Shown here in pieces: positions 45,549-55,303 of a stretch of 64,000 bases of DNA. How positions within the stretch are numbered: the first letter of the stretch is position 1; every line of letters starts with the position of its first letter. Under the pieces are notes generated by a model that was given only the letters and a program-made list of their open reading frames with translations, made no database searches and had not been told where the DNA came from. The translations under genes were made by a program, and so were the position numbers. The stretch is from contig CAWELC010000007.1 of assembly GCA_963809875.1 (NCBI GenBank), forward strand, positions 434,001 to 498,000, written 5' to 3'. The stretch is from JAFGAS01 sp963809875 (GTDB lineage Bacteria; Desulfobacterota; Zymogenia; Zymogenales; Zymogenaceae).

Positions 45549-45753
45549 AACCTGCCCCCTCTCAAACACTGATCCCTTTATTGTATGGTCGCCCCTCGGG
45601 CGTTGTCAAGGATATTGTCGGTGGGACGGACGGGGCCGGGGCGCTCGACGGACTGTGGCTTCGGCAGGGCCTGGAAGGGACACGCGCGGCAGCCCGCCCG
45701 GGTCCGTTTTATCGCCCACCCGTATATTCCCGACGCTTTTTTTGAAATTACCC

Positions 45754-45782
45754 TTGACAACCGGACGCCCTTCTGGTTTAAT
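45754..45782 (+). promoter_or_regulatory. Sigma-70 promoter of dnaA
   Basis: TTGACA (45754-45759), 17-base spacer, TTTAAT (45777-45782). About 270 bases of leader before dnaA, containing DnaA boxes. Confidence 0.7.
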
Positions 45783-45917
45783 ACAAACACATGATCGATG
45801 TTTCCTTTTCGTAGTCCGGTCTTCTTTTTCAAACAGCAATCCATTTTGGGCAATGAGATGTAGCTCTGTAACACTGTCCCGGAATTCGTGTCTCTTTTTC
45901 ATGAAAAAAGGGTTGAG

Positions 45918-46018
45918 TTTTCCACACCTGTTAGCAATTTTGTGGATAACTCAGCCTTTTTTTGGTCTAAATTCCTGTTTTCTTATGGATTTTTGATTTT
46001 TCCACACGGGGTGTGAAA
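45918..46018. other. DnaA-box cluster upstream of dnaA (origin, part 1)
   Basis: TGTGGATAA at 45941-45949 is a perfect DnaA box (reverse of TTATCCACA). TTTTCCACA occurs at 45918-45926 and 45998-46006, one mismatch from consensus, and the latter is followed by GTGTGAAAA, making an inverted repeat. Probably part of oriC and of dnaA autoregulation. Confidence 0.75.
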
Positions 46019-46061
46019 ATAACCTGTTGATATTCCTGTAAAAAAACGCATCGAGTAGATT

Positions 46062-47405
46062 ATGGACCCCATCTGGACAAAGACCACCGAGAGCATCAGG
46101 GGCAAGGTCGGTGAGAAGACCTACGACCTCTGGTTCAAGCCCTTGATATGCAAAGATATTTCGGCAAACCACGCCGTTATTGAGGTTCCCAATAAATTCA
46201 TCCGTGACTGGATCGCCGAGCATTATCTTGACATGATCGTCGAATGCCTGAAAAAGGGAACGAACCAGGACTACGTCGTGGACTTCTCGGTTGCCGACTC
46301 CCATGAATCGGCTTCCCAGCCGTCCGAACAGACGAAAGCGAAGAACCAGCCCCCGCACGTCAAGGCGCTGCGCCAGAGGCTCAACCCCAACTACACCCTC
46401 GAAAGCTTCGTAAAGGGTCCGTCCAACGAGTTTGCCAAGGCGGCCTGTGAAAAGGTCGTGGAGAACCCCGCCCGGGAATACAATCCCCTCTTCATCTACG
46501 GCGGCGTGGGACTGGGCAAGACCCACCTGCTCAACGCGGTGGGACTGGGCATCATCAATCGCTATCCGGACGCCGCGGTCTATTACATTACCTCGGAAGA
46601 GTTCGTCAACGAGCTGGTCAAATCCATCCGCTACGAAAAGATGGACGAGTTCAGGAAGAAGTTCAGGAACATAGACGTGCTGCTCGTGGACGACATCCAG
46701 TTTATCGCGGGCAAGAAACAAACCCAGGAGGAATTCTTCCACACCTTCAACACCCTGTACGAGAACCAGAAGCAGATCGTCCTGACGAGCGATAAGATCA
46801 CCAAGGAGATCGCGGGGCTGGAGGAGCGTCTTCGGTCCCGCTTCGAATGGGGATTGATCGCCGACATCGACTACCCGGATCTCGAGCACATGGCGGCCAT
46901 CCTCAAGACCAAGGCGGAAAAGAACTTCTCGACGGATCTCTCGGATGACGTCGCTTTTTTCATTGCCACGATCGTCGACAATAAGCCCAACATCCGGGAG
47001 CTCGAGGGGCTGCTCACCCGGCTCATGGCCGAGGCCTCGCTGGACGGAAAGGAAATCACGCTCGATTTCGCCCGCTCCGCGCTCAAGCACTTCATCCGGG
47101 ATCGAGACCACCCCGAGAGCATCGACGGGATTCAGAAGGCCGTTGCGAAATTTTTCAAGATCAAGGTGTCGGACCTCAAATCACAAAGCCGAATCAAGGC
47201 CCTGGCGGAACCGAGGCAGATAGCCATGTACCTCGCCAAGAAGATCAGCAAGGCGTCCTACCCGGAGATCGGACAGAAATTCGGCGGCAAAGACCATTCG
47301 ACGGTCATCCACGCGGTCAAGAAGATCGAGCGGAAGATTACCGAAGATCCGGAATTCAAGAATAACGTTTTTGCCATCGAAAACCAGATCAAGCTGAGAG
47401 GATAG
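46062..47405 (+). CDS. dnaA: Chromosomal replication initiator DnaA
   Basis: 447 residues. Domain I (1-85), linker (about 86-115), AAA+ domain III starting NPNYTLESFVKG with Walker A GGVGLGKTH and Walker B LLVDDIQF, and DNA-binding domain IV with the signature GGKDHSTVIHAVKKIE near the end. Opens oriC and starts replication. ATG 46062 is preceded by CGAGTAG, a weak site. It is followed by dnaN, gyrB and gyrA in the classic origin order. DnaA boxes lie on both sides. Confidence 0.98.
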   Translation: MDPIWTKTTESIRGKVGEKTYDLWFKPLICKDISANHAVIEVPNKFIRDWIAEHYLDMIVECLKKGTNQDYVVDFSVADSHESASQPSEQTKAKNQPPHVKALRQRLNPNYTLESFVKGPSNEFAKAACEKVVENPAREYNPLFIYGGVGLGKTHLLNAVGLGIINRYPDAAVYYITSEEFVNELVKSIRYEKMDEFRKKFRNIDVLLVDDIQFIAGKKQTQEEFFHTFNTLYENQKQIVLTSDKITKEIAGLEERLRSRFEWGLIADIDYPDLEHMAAILKTKAEKNFSTDLSDDVAFFIATIVDNKPNIRELEGLLTRLMAEASLDGKEITLDFARSALKHFIRDRDHPESIDGIQKAVAKFFKIKVSDLKSQSRIKALAEPRQIAMYLAKKISKASYPEIGQKFGGKDHSTVIHAVKKIERKITEDPEFKNNVFAIENQIKLRG

Positions 47406-47406
47406 C

Positions 47407-47607
47407 TGTGGGGAAAAGTAAGGTATATCGTTGTGGATAGGGTGTTGATGCAGCGTCCGGAGTAAAAAAGCGGTTTTATGCACCGGTTATCCACGATTTT
47501 TTTTATACCGAAAAGTGGAGTTTTGATATATACTTACCTATCTCTATCACCGGTCAACAGGACATACTACTACTATTTTTTATATATATAACAGTATAGA
47601 TAGAACA
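47407..47607. other. DnaA boxes, AT-rich element and DnaA-trio-like repeat (origin, part 2)
   Basis: Boxes: TGTGGGGAA (47407-47415), TGTGGATAG (47432-47440) and TTATCCACG (47487-47495), each one mismatch or so from consensus. Then TACTACTACTATTTTT (47565-47580), which on the other strand reads TAGTAGTAG like the DnaA-trio element, followed by an AT-only run of tatata repeats to about 47591. This is the best candidate for the unwinding site of oriC. Confidence 0.7.
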
Positions 47608-47625
47608 CCTCAAAGGAGTGCATGA

Positions 47626-48747
47626 ATGGAATGGAAGATAGATAAGGACGATATGCTCAAGGGTCTGGCCAGGACCCAGAGCATCGTCGAAAAGAAAAAT
47701 ACTATTCAAATACTTTCCAATGTCCTACTGAAGCTTGCCGCTAACAATCTGACAATTGAGGCGACGGATCTGGAAGTAGGCGTCAGCGCGACGTACGAAT
47801 GTGAGGGTATTGCCCCGGGCGGCGTCACGGTGGATGCCAAGACCCTCTATGAGGTGGTCAGGCAGATCCCGGAAGGGACGGTCATACACTTTCGAAAGAA
47901 GGAAAATAACTGGCTCGAGATCTCGGCCGGAAGATCGGTCTTCAACCTGGTGGGATTGGCGCCGGAGGATTTCCCCGAGGTTCCCATTCCCGCGGGAGAC
48001 AGCCAGTGGAACATGAATCCGGATCTCCTCAAAGGGATGATCGAAAAGACGATATTCGCCGTTTCTCAGGAGGACATGCGCTATAACCTCTCGGGCGTAT
48101 TCGTGGAGATCGTCGAGGAGGGCAAGACCAAGAGGATCCGGATGGTGGCCACTGACGGTCACCGGTTATCGCTCGTGGATTCAGACTATGAGGGCGACAT
48201 CCCGATTCCCGCCGCCCAGGGCGTCATCGTGCCGAAAAAGGGCCTCTCCGAGCTGAGCAAGATCCTCGATGAGAGCGACGAACCCGTGGGGATGCGGCTT
48301 GAAGGCAACAACCTGATGGTCAAGCGTGATCGGCTTACACTGGTGATGCGGCTGGTTGACGGGAGGTTTCCCGACTACCGTCAGGTAATTCCCGCCGGCA
48401 ACGATAAGGTCATCACCGTTTCCCGCGAGGATTTCATCAAGACGATCAGGCGGGTCTCCATCCTCTCCTATGAGCGGGTCAAAATGGTGAAGTTCCATAT
48501 CAGCCCGTCGTCGATGGAGCTCGCTTCCGAGAGCCCGGACATGGGTACGGCCCGGGAGGAAATGACCGTTCAATACGAGGGTCCTGAAATAACCATCGGT
48601 TTCAACTCCACGTATCTTCTGGACATACTCAACGCTATGGACGACCAGGAGGTCTTCATCAGGCTGCTGGACGAATCGAGCCCGGGCGAGATTCGACCCA
48701 CGAAGGAAAAGGGCTACTTCTTCATCATCATGCCGATGAAAATATAG
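47626..48747 (+). CDS. dnaN: DNA polymerase III beta subunit (sliding clamp)
   Basis: 373 residues, normal length, three topologically similar domains. VEKKNTIQILSNVLL, LVDGRFPDYRQVIPAGN and the final KEKGYFFIIMPMKI are family signatures. Forms the ring that tethers polymerase to DNA. AAAGGAGTGCATGA precedes ATG 47626. Confidence 0.98.
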   Translation: MEWKIDKDDMLKGLARTQSIVEKKNTIQILSNVLLKLAANNLTIEATDLEVGVSATYECEGIAPGGVTVDAKTLYEVVRQIPEGTVIHFRKKENNWLEISAGRSVFNLVGLAPEDFPEVPIPAGDSQWNMNPDLLKGMIEKTIFAVSQEDMRYNLSGVFVEIVEEGKTKRIRMVATDGHRLSLVDSDYEGDIPIPAAQGVIVPKKGLSELSKILDESDEPVGMRLEGNNLMVKRDRLTLVMRLVDGRFPDYRQVIPAGNDKVITVSREDFIKTIRRVSILSYERVKMVKFHISPSSMELASESPDMGTAREEMTVQYEGPEITIGFNSTYLLDILNAMDDQEVFIRLLDESSPGEIRPTKEKGYFFIIMPMKI

Positions 48748-48823
48748 TTCCACGACATTAAAATTCATGGTATACTGAAACGTTTATCGTTGGATGAACT
48801 ATTTCGTCTCAAGGTGAGTGTGA

Positions 48824-51235
48824 ATGGGCGATTACAACGCTGATAAGATAAAAGTCCTGGACGGCTTTGAGGCCGTCAGAAAAAGACCCGCCATGTATAT
48901 CGGCTCCACGGGGAGCCCGGGGCTTCATCACCTCGTCTTTGAGGTCGTGGACAACTCCATCGATGAGGCCCTGGCGGGATACTGCACGAGGGTGGACGTC
49001 ACTATACATATCGATAACTCGGTCACCGTTACCGACAACGGCCGTGGTATCCCGGTGGACATGCACAAGACCCAGAAACGGCCGGCGGCCGAAGTGGTCA
49101 TGACGATGCTCCACTCGGGCGGTAAGTTCGACAACGAGGCCTACCGTTACTCAGGGGGGTTGCACGGGGTTGGGGTGAGCGTTGTCAATGCCCTCTCGAT
49201 GGAGCTCGATATGGAGATCCGCCGGGACGGGAAAGTCTACTCCCAGAAATACCACAAAGGGAAACCGACCGGTAAGCTCGAAGTTACCGGCACCACAAAA
49301 CGGACCGGGACGACCATCAAGTTCAAGCCCGACCCCGAGATCTTCGAGGAGACCGACTTCTCGTTCGACATCCTCTCCGAGCGGCTGAGAGAGCTGGCCT
49401 TTCTCACCAAGGGCATCAAGATATATATCGTGGACGAGCGGGACGGCCGGGAACACGAGTTTACCTATAAAGGCGGGATACTCTCGTTCGTGGAGCACCT
49501 CAACCGAAACAGAAATCCGTTGTATCCCAAGCCGATCTATTTCGAGACGGAGAAAGAAGGGGTTCTCCTGGAGTGCGCAATTCAGTATAACGACTCCTAT
49601 AAAGAATCGCTCTTCTCGTTCGTCAATAACATCAACACCCGTGAGGGCGGTACCCACGTGATCGGCTTCCGGTCCGCGCTGACGCGCTCGATAAATACCT
49701 ACGCCCAGGCCAACGCGCTCTTGAAAGGGCTCAAGGAAAATCTCACCGGAGACGATGTCCGGGAAGGGCTGACGGCGGTCCTCTCCATCAAGCTTAAGAA
49801 TCCCCAATTCGAGGGACAGACCAAAGGAAAGCTCGGAAACTCCGAGGTCAAGGGGATCGTCGAGGCAATGATAAACGAGGGACTGGCCGCCTATTTCGAG
49901 GAAAACCCCGCGATGGCCAGGAAGGTCATCAAGAAGGGGGTCGAGGCGGCCCAGGCTCGGGAGGCGGCCAAGAAGGCCAAAGAGCTGACCCGACGCAAGG
50001 GCGCGCTGGAGGGTCTGTCGCTGCCGGGCAAGCTCGCCGACTGCCAGGAGACGTCGCCGGCGCTGAGTGAGATCTACCTCGTCGAGGGGGAGAGCGCCGG
50101 TGGGTCGGCCAAGGGCGGCCGGGACCGGCGAAACCAGGCCATCCTTCCCCTTAGAGGCAAGATCCTCAACGTGGAGAAGGCACGCTTCGACAAGATGCTT
50201 TCAAGCGAGGAGATCAAGATCCTCATAACAGCCCTCGGCGCCGGGATCGGCTCACAGGATTTCGATATCGCCAAGCTCCGCTATCACAAGATCATCATCA
50301 TGACAGACGCGGACGTCGACGGCTCGCACATCAGGACACTGCTGCTGACCTTCTTCTACCGGCATATGACCGAGCTCGTGGAGCGGGGCTACCTCTACAT
50401 CGCCCAACCGCCCCTCTTTCGGATCAAGAAAGGAAAGAACGAACACTACATAAAGGATGAAGCCCAGTTTGAGGACTTCCTGCTCACCCTGGGAGTGGAA
50501 GATACGAAACTGAAACCAAAGACCGGGGGATCGATATCGGGCAAGAAGCTGATCGGGCTGGCCAAAAAGATCATGCGTTTCGAGCGTATCCTCGAACATA
50601 TAGACAAAAGAAAGATGGACAAGGAGCTGTTGCGCTCGTTTGTCCTCGAAGATAAACTGACGCCGGAATCGCTCAAGAAGAAGAAACAGAAAGAGCTCTC
50701 CAATATACTCAGCAATATTGAGACCTATTTGAAGAACATTGCCCCCACCTTCGGGAGCGTGGAGTTTCAGATTGAGGACGACACGGAGCATGAAGGGGCC
50801 AAAGTCGTCTGCCATACCAAGCGCAACGGGTCGGTCAGGGAATCGGTCCTGGATACCGAGTTCGTCTCATCGCCGGAATTCACCGAACTGCGCAGACTCA
50901 TGGGTGAGCTCAAAGACATGGGGGAGGCCCCCTATCTGCTGGTGAACGGACAGAAGGAGATGAGTCTCTCAACATACGCCGAGGTGGTCGCATTTCTCTT
51001 TGATCACGGGAAACGGGGCCAGTCGATCCAGCGCTACAAGGGTCTGGGTGAAATGAATCCCGATCAGCTCTGGGAAACAACCATGGATCCGGATAAAAGA
51101 ACGCTCCTGCAGGTCAACATAGAAGACTCTGTGGAAGCCGACGAGATATTCACGATCCTGATGGGCGACGAGGTGGAACCGCGGCGCCAATTCATCGAAA
51201 AGCACGCCCTGGACGTGAAGAATCTTGACATATAG
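48824..51235 (+). CDS. gyrB: DNA gyrase subunit B
   Basis: 803 residues, full length. GHKL ATPase (DNSIDEALAGYC, DNGRGIPVDMH, GGLHGVGVSVVNALS), transducer and TOPRIM (EGESAGGSAKGGRDRRNQA, MTDADVDGSHIRTLLLTFF) and C-terminal QRYKGLGEMNPDQLWETTMD. Compared with E. coli, Asp426 is Glu and Lys447 is Arg. Supplies ATP energy for negative supercoiling with GyrA. AAGGTGAG lies just before ATG 48824. Confidence 0.98.
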   Translation: MGDYNADKIKVLDGFEAVRKRPAMYIGSTGSPGLHHLVFEVVDNSIDEALAGYCTRVDVTIHIDNSVTVTDNGRGIPVDMHKTQKRPAAEVVMTMLHSGGKFDNEAYRYSGGLHGVGVSVVNALSMELDMEIRRDGKVYSQKYHKGKPTGKLEVTGTTKRTGTTIKFKPDPEIFEETDFSFDILSERLRELAFLTKGIKIYIVDERDGREHEFTYKGGILSFVEHLNRNRNPLYPKPIYFETEKEGVLLECAIQYNDSYKESLFSFVNNINTREGGTHVIGFRSALTRSINTYAQANALLKGLKENLTGDDVREGLTAVLSIKLKNPQFEGQTKGKLGNSEVKGIVEAMINEGLAAYFEENPAMARKVIKKGVEAAQAREAAKKAKELTRRKGALEGLSLPGKLADCQETSPALSEIYLVEGESAGGSAKGGRDRRNQAILPLRGKILNVEKARFDKMLSSEEIKILITALGAGIGSQDFDIAKLRYHKIIIMTDADVDGSHIRTLLLTFFYRHMTELVERGYLYIAQPPLFRIKKGKNEHYIKDEAQFEDFLLTLGVEDTKLKPKTGGSISGKKLIGLAKKIMRFERILEHIDKRKMDKELLRSFVLEDKLTPESLKKKKQKELSNILSNIETYLKNIAPTFGSVEFQIEDDTEHEGAKVVCHTKRNGSVRESVLDTEFVSSPEFTELRRLMGELKDMGEAPYLLVNGQKEMSLSTYAEVVAFLFDHGKRGQSIQRYKGLGEMNPDQLWETTMDPDKRTLLQVNIEDSVEADEIFTILMGDEVEPRRQFIEKHALDVKNLDI

Positions 51236-51492
51236 GCTCGGCCGGGCTCGGTAACCCGTTGCGATCTATGGATTTATTCCTCCCATCAGCGGAACGATAC
51301 AGCCGATCGGCTCGCCACGATACATACCGGCCGACTGACCGATTGCAGGCGCGTCGCTGAACGATAACGTCGGCGCGCACGCGGCACTGTGCCGCAGTCC
51401 AAGCGGATGTATTCGCGACACAAACCGTGTGACGGGGGGGCCGAACAAATCAATGGAGGGGCCCCTTTGCATTTACGTGAGGAGAACCAGGA
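51236..51492. other. gyrB-gyrA gap, 257 bases
   Basis: No gene, promoter or terminator was recognised. Confidence 0.35.
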
Positions 51493-53940
51493 ATGGATGA
51501 GGTAAGGTCGCATACGACGACCATTAACATAGAAGACGAGATGCGGCGCTCGTATATCGACTATTCGATGAGCGTCATCATCGGGCGCGCGATTCCGGAG
51601 GTCCGTGACGGGCTCAAACCGGTGCATCGCCGTATCTTGTTTGCCATGTATGACCTTAAAAACTTCCACGATGAGCCCCACAAGAAATCGGCCCGAGTTG
51701 TCGGGGATGTCATCGGTAAATACCACCCTCACGGTGATGTAGCGGTCTATGATGCCCTGGCCAGAATGGCGCAGGACTTCAACATGAGGCATCTGCTCGT
51801 TGACGGACAGGGAAACTTCGGGTCGGTTGACGGCGACCCGCCGGCGGCCATGCGGTACACCGAGGTGCGCATGGCAAGACTAACCAAGCACCTCCTGGAC
51901 GACATCGAAAAGAACACCGTCGACTTTATCCCCAACTATGACGAAACCAGAGAGGAGCCGACGATCCTTCCCGCGCGCTTTCCCAATCTGCTGCTCAACG
52001 GCTCCTCGGGGATTGCCGTGGGCATGGCGACCAACATCCCACCCCACAACCTGGGCGAGCTCACAGACGCCATCATCGCGATCATCAAGAACCCCAACAT
52101 AACCGTAAAGGAGCTCATGAAGATCGTCCCGGGGCCCGACTTTCCAACCCGCGGATTTATCTACGGGACGGCCGGTATCAAGGAGGCCTACGAAAAAGGG
52201 CGCGGCAGGATCGTGCTGAGGGCCCGGGCCAAGATCGAGACGCAGCCCAGAACCGGAAAAACCGCCATTATCGTCACGGAGATACCCTACAACGTCAATA
52301 AGACCAAACTGATTGAGCGGATAGCGGACCTCGTGAGAAACAAGAAGATCGAGGGCATCAGCGACTTGAGGGACGAATCGGATAGGGAGGGAATGCGCAT
52401 TCTTATTGAGCTCAAAAAGGAGGCCCTGCCGCCCATCATACTCAACCGTCTCTACAGCCTCACGCCGATGGAGACAACCTTCGGTGTGATCATGCTTGCC
52501 ATCGTCGCCGGCAGACCGCGCGTCCTCACCCTCAAGGAGGCGCTGCTCTATTTCATCTACCACCGGCGTGAGGTGGTGACCAGGCGGACGAAGTTCGACC
52601 TCGAAAAAGCCCTCGAGCGGGCCCATATCCTCGAGGGCCTGGTAAAGGCGCTCCAGAACATCGATGAGATCATCAGCATCATCAAAGCATCCAAGACCCA
52701 GCCCGAGGCCAAGGAGCGCATGATCGCTCGGTTCGAGTTTTCCGATATCCAGGCCCAGGCCATTCTCGACATGCGGCTTGGCCGCCTCACGTCCCTTGAG
52801 ATGGAAAAGATCATCAAGGAGTACGAGGAGGTCCTGGCCCTCATCGAGACATTGAGGAAGATCCTGTCCGACGAGAAGGAGCTCATCAAGGTAATCATCG
52901 GCGAGCTGATCGAGATAAAGGAAGAATTTGCCGACGAGCGCAGGACCGAGATAGTCTCCGAGACCAAGGAGCTTACCCTGGAGGACCTCGTGGCCCAGGA
53001 GGACATGGTGGTAACCGTCTCCCACAACGGCTACATAAAACGGACGCCGCTGTCCCAATACCGATCGCAGCAGCGGGGAGGCAAGGGAATGTCGGGCATG
53101 GATATGGCCGAGGGCGACTTCATCGAGAACCTCTTTATCGGACAGACCCACGACCACGTTCTGATCTTCTCCGACCGGGGTCGGGCATACGGGCTGAGGG
53201 TCCATGAGATTCCCCAGGCGGCGCGGGTCAGCAAGGGGAGGTCGGTGGCCAACCTCGTCCAGATGCAGCCGGATGAAAAACTGGCCTCGATGATCGTCGT
53301 ATCGGACGTCGGCGGCCAGCCCCATGTCATTCTGTTGACCGAGCGCGGGATGATCAAGAAAAGCGCCGCCTCGGAGTTTGCCAACGCCCGACACACGGGG
53401 ATCGTCGCCATGGGGCTTTCCGAGGATGACCGGCTGGTAACGGCAAAGACCGTCGACGCGGGACGCGAGATCGTGCTGGTGACCCAAAACGGCAATGCAG
53501 TCCGCTTCTCGGAGGAACAGGTCAGGCCCATGGGAAGGTCTGCTCAGGGGGTCAAGGCGGTCACGCTTTCCGGGAAAGACCGGGTCGTGGGGATGGCGCT
53601 CGTTACCGAGGGGTGCAGCATCCTTACCGCCACGGAAAAGGGATTCGGTAAGCAGACCAAGGAGGAGGAGTATCCGTCGTTCAAGCGGGGCGGAAAGGGA
53701 GTCATCGCGCTTCGGACCACCGAAAAGACGGGAAAGCTCATCGGCATCCGGAGCATCTCCACCGATGACGAGGTCATCATGATCTCGGACAAAGGCAAAT
53801 TCCTGAGGCTCAAAGGCTCGTCCATCTCGGTCATCGGGAGAAACACCCAGGGGGTGCGCCTGATGAACCTGGATGCCGGCGAGCGGCTTGTCAGCATCGC
53901 GGTATTAGCGGAAAAGGAGGAGGAAAACGGCAATGCGTAG
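51493..53940 (+). CDS. gyrA: DNA gyrase subunit A
   Basis: 815 residues. Active-site Tyr122 in AAMRYTEVRM; winged-helix and tower domains, then a C-terminal beta-pinwheel with the gyrase-specific GyrA box QRGGKGMSG, so this is gyrase and not ParC. GAGGAGAACCAGGA precedes the ATG. At position 83 by E. coli numbering the residue is Val (HPHGDVAVYD), where Ser or Thr is usual; Asp87 is retained. Confidence 0.98.
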   Translation: MDEVRSHTTTINIEDEMRRSYIDYSMSVIIGRAIPEVRDGLKPVHRRILFAMYDLKNFHDEPHKKSARVVGDVIGKYHPHGDVAVYDALARMAQDFNMRHLLVDGQGNFGSVDGDPPAAMRYTEVRMARLTKHLLDDIEKNTVDFIPNYDETREEPTILPARFPNLLLNGSSGIAVGMATNIPPHNLGELTDAIIAIIKNPNITVKELMKIVPGPDFPTRGFIYGTAGIKEAYEKGRGRIVLRARAKIETQPRTGKTAIIVTEIPYNVNKTKLIERIADLVRNKKIEGISDLRDESDREGMRILIELKKEALPPIILNRLYSLTPMETTFGVIMLAIVAGRPRVLTLKEALLYFIYHRREVVTRRTKFDLEKALERAHILEGLVKALQNIDEIISIIKASKTQPEAKERMIARFEFSDIQAQAILDMRLGRLTSLEMEKIIKEYEEVLALIETLRKILSDEKELIKVIIGELIEIKEEFADERRTEIVSETKELTLEDLVAQEDMVVTVSHNGYIKRTPLSQYRSQQRGGKGMSGMDMAEGDFIENLFIGQTHDHVLIFSDRGRAYGLRVHEIPQAARVSKGRSVANLVQMQPDEKLASMIVVSDVGGQPHVILLTERGMIKKSAASEFANARHTGIVAMGLSEDDRLVTAKTVDAGREIVLVTQNGNAVRFSEEQVRPMGRSAQGVKAVTLSGKDRVVGMALVTEGCSILTATEKGFGKQTKEEEYPSFKRGGKGVIALRTTEKTGKLIGIRSISTDDEVIMISDKGKFLRLKGSSISVIGRNTQGVRLMNLDAGERLVSIAVLAEKEEENGNA

Positions 53941-54919
53941 GGCGATCATCACACTCCTGGGGATTTCGCTTCTGGCGGCTCTTTTGTCCTGTGCGAAGGA
54001 TCCGATCAAAGACGACTTCGAGCGGGCCGAGAAGCTCTGCGAAAAGGAGCATTACGAGGAAGCCGCCGGGATGTTTCGCAATATCGCCATCCTCAACCCG
54101 CGCTCCGACTACGCGTCGAGGGCCCTCTTCCGGTCGGGCACGATCAACTATCTGTACCTGAAACGCTACTCCGATGCCGTGGAGGACTTCGCGTACCTCG
54201 TCTACTACTATCCCGATGACGATCTGGCATTCGAATCCCAGGCCGATATCGTCGATATCTACATGAATAAGTTGAATAATTACGGGCAGGCGATCCTGGA
54301 GCTCAGAAAGCTTATCGAGAACTACCCCGGCCACGAAGATATCGACCAGTACCAGTACAAACTCGCGAGATGCTACTACTACATGCGGGACTTCGACCAG
54401 GCCAGGCTCGAATACCTGATCCTGCTGGACAGCTACCGGCACACCAAGCTCAAGCCGGAGATCTATTTTGATATCGCCAACACCTATTTCGTGGAAGGGG
54501 GCTCAAAGGTCGACAAGGCGCTCGAATACTACACAAAGCTGGTCGACGAATACCCCAAGTCGCCCCTCGTGATGGAGGCGAGGTTCTATTCGGCCGCGGC
54601 GCTCGAAGAAAAGGGTGAGCTGGCCGATGCGATGAAGGCCTATGAGGAGCTGCTGCCCGTCTACCCGAACCCCAAGATGGTGGCGCTCAGGATCGAGGGG
54701 ATCAAGAACATCATCGAAAAGAAGGCGTCCCCCGCGCGCACGGAGGATCTCACAGACATGGGCGCAGCCGGGGGAGAACTTACCGAGGGCGATAACGGCG
54801 GCCCCACCGAGGTCGGCGGTAAGGAAAAATCGGACGGCATCATCATCAAGAGTCCGGACAAGAAAAAGGAGACGGCGCCGGAGACAAATGGGAATACGGG
54901 GGAAGGGACAACAAAGTAG
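53933..54919 (+). CDS. TPR-repeat lipoprotein, BamD/YbgF-like
   Basis: 328 residues; ATG 53933 overlaps the gyrA stop by eight bases. Signal peptide with lipobox LLSC (Cys20), so an envelope lipoprotein. Several tetratricopeptide repeats between about residues 25 and 265 (FERAEKLCEKEHYEEAAGMF, ARLEYLILLDSY, ALEYYTKLVDEYPKSP), then a charged, low-complexity tail to KETAPETNGNTGEGTTK. Resembles outer-membrane assembly or Tol-associated TPR proteins, without a specific match. Cotranscription with gyrA is likely from the overlap. Confidence 0.82.
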   Translation: MRRAIITLLGISLLAALLSCAKDPIKDDFERAEKLCEKEHYEEAAGMFRNIAILNPRSDYASRALFRSGTINYLYLKRYSDAVEDFAYLVYYYPDDDLAFESQADIVDIYMNKLNNYGQAILELRKLIENYPGHEDIDQYQYKLARCYYYMRDFDQARLEYLILLDSYRHTKLKPEIYFDIANTYFVEGGSKVDKALEYYTKLVDEYPKSPLVMEARFYSAAALEEKGELADAMKAYEELLPVYPNPKMVALRIEGIKNIIEKKASPARTEDLTDMGAAGGELTEGDNGGPTEVGGKEKSDGIIIKSPDKKKETAPETNGNTGEGTTK

Positions 54920-54993
54920 GGAGCGCGCGGCACAATCGTAGCCGTGGCGCTGCGGCCGCTAAAAACCCGGTCTCCTTCATCGGATGAAATCAG

Positions 54994-55024
54994 GGACCTG
55001 CGCAGGGGCGCAGGTCCTTTATTA
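54994..55024 (+). terminator. Terminator after the gyrA-lipoprotein unit
   Basis: GGACCTGCGC (54994-55003), AGGG, GCGCAGGTCC (55008-55017) and T-rich TTTATTATTTT. Confidence 0.88.
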
Positions 55025-55221
55025 TTTTCGGGCATGGGCGGAGCGGCGATCGGCGCGTCAATCGGTGAACGGGGTAGGGCACGAAACGGCGCGGCGGCTC
55101 ATGCCTCCAGAATCACTCCGAGGCGTGATTTCGAGGGGGGAAGCACGTCGGAGCGCAATCGGGCCCTTCAGGGATACGGCGTCGGGCTTTGCCGTCCGAT
55201 TACGCCAGCCGTTTTCTTCTT

Positions 55222-55250
55222 AAAAAGCTCGGGCGGCCTTTGGCCGCCCG
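55222..55250 (-). terminator. Terminator of the VWA-protein gene
   Basis: On the minus strand: CGGGCGGCC, AAA, GGCCGCCCG, AGC, TTTTT. Perfect 9-base stem (55230-55250) and T tail, 54 bases after the stop codon. Confidence 0.85.
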
Positions 55251-55303
55251 ATTCGTTGGAGGTAGTGTTCGTGGGGTATCATCACATCCCCAATGGGGAG
55301 AGT

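Noticed and set aside
51880..53487. Long antisense open frame (535 codons) opposite gyrA, and similar ones opposite the acyl-CoA dehydrogenase (2995-4512), second thiolase (32353-33792) and dnaA (45951-47111)
   Set aside because: These mirror the real genes because of high GC at third positions. They lack ribosome binding sites and any family-like sequence.
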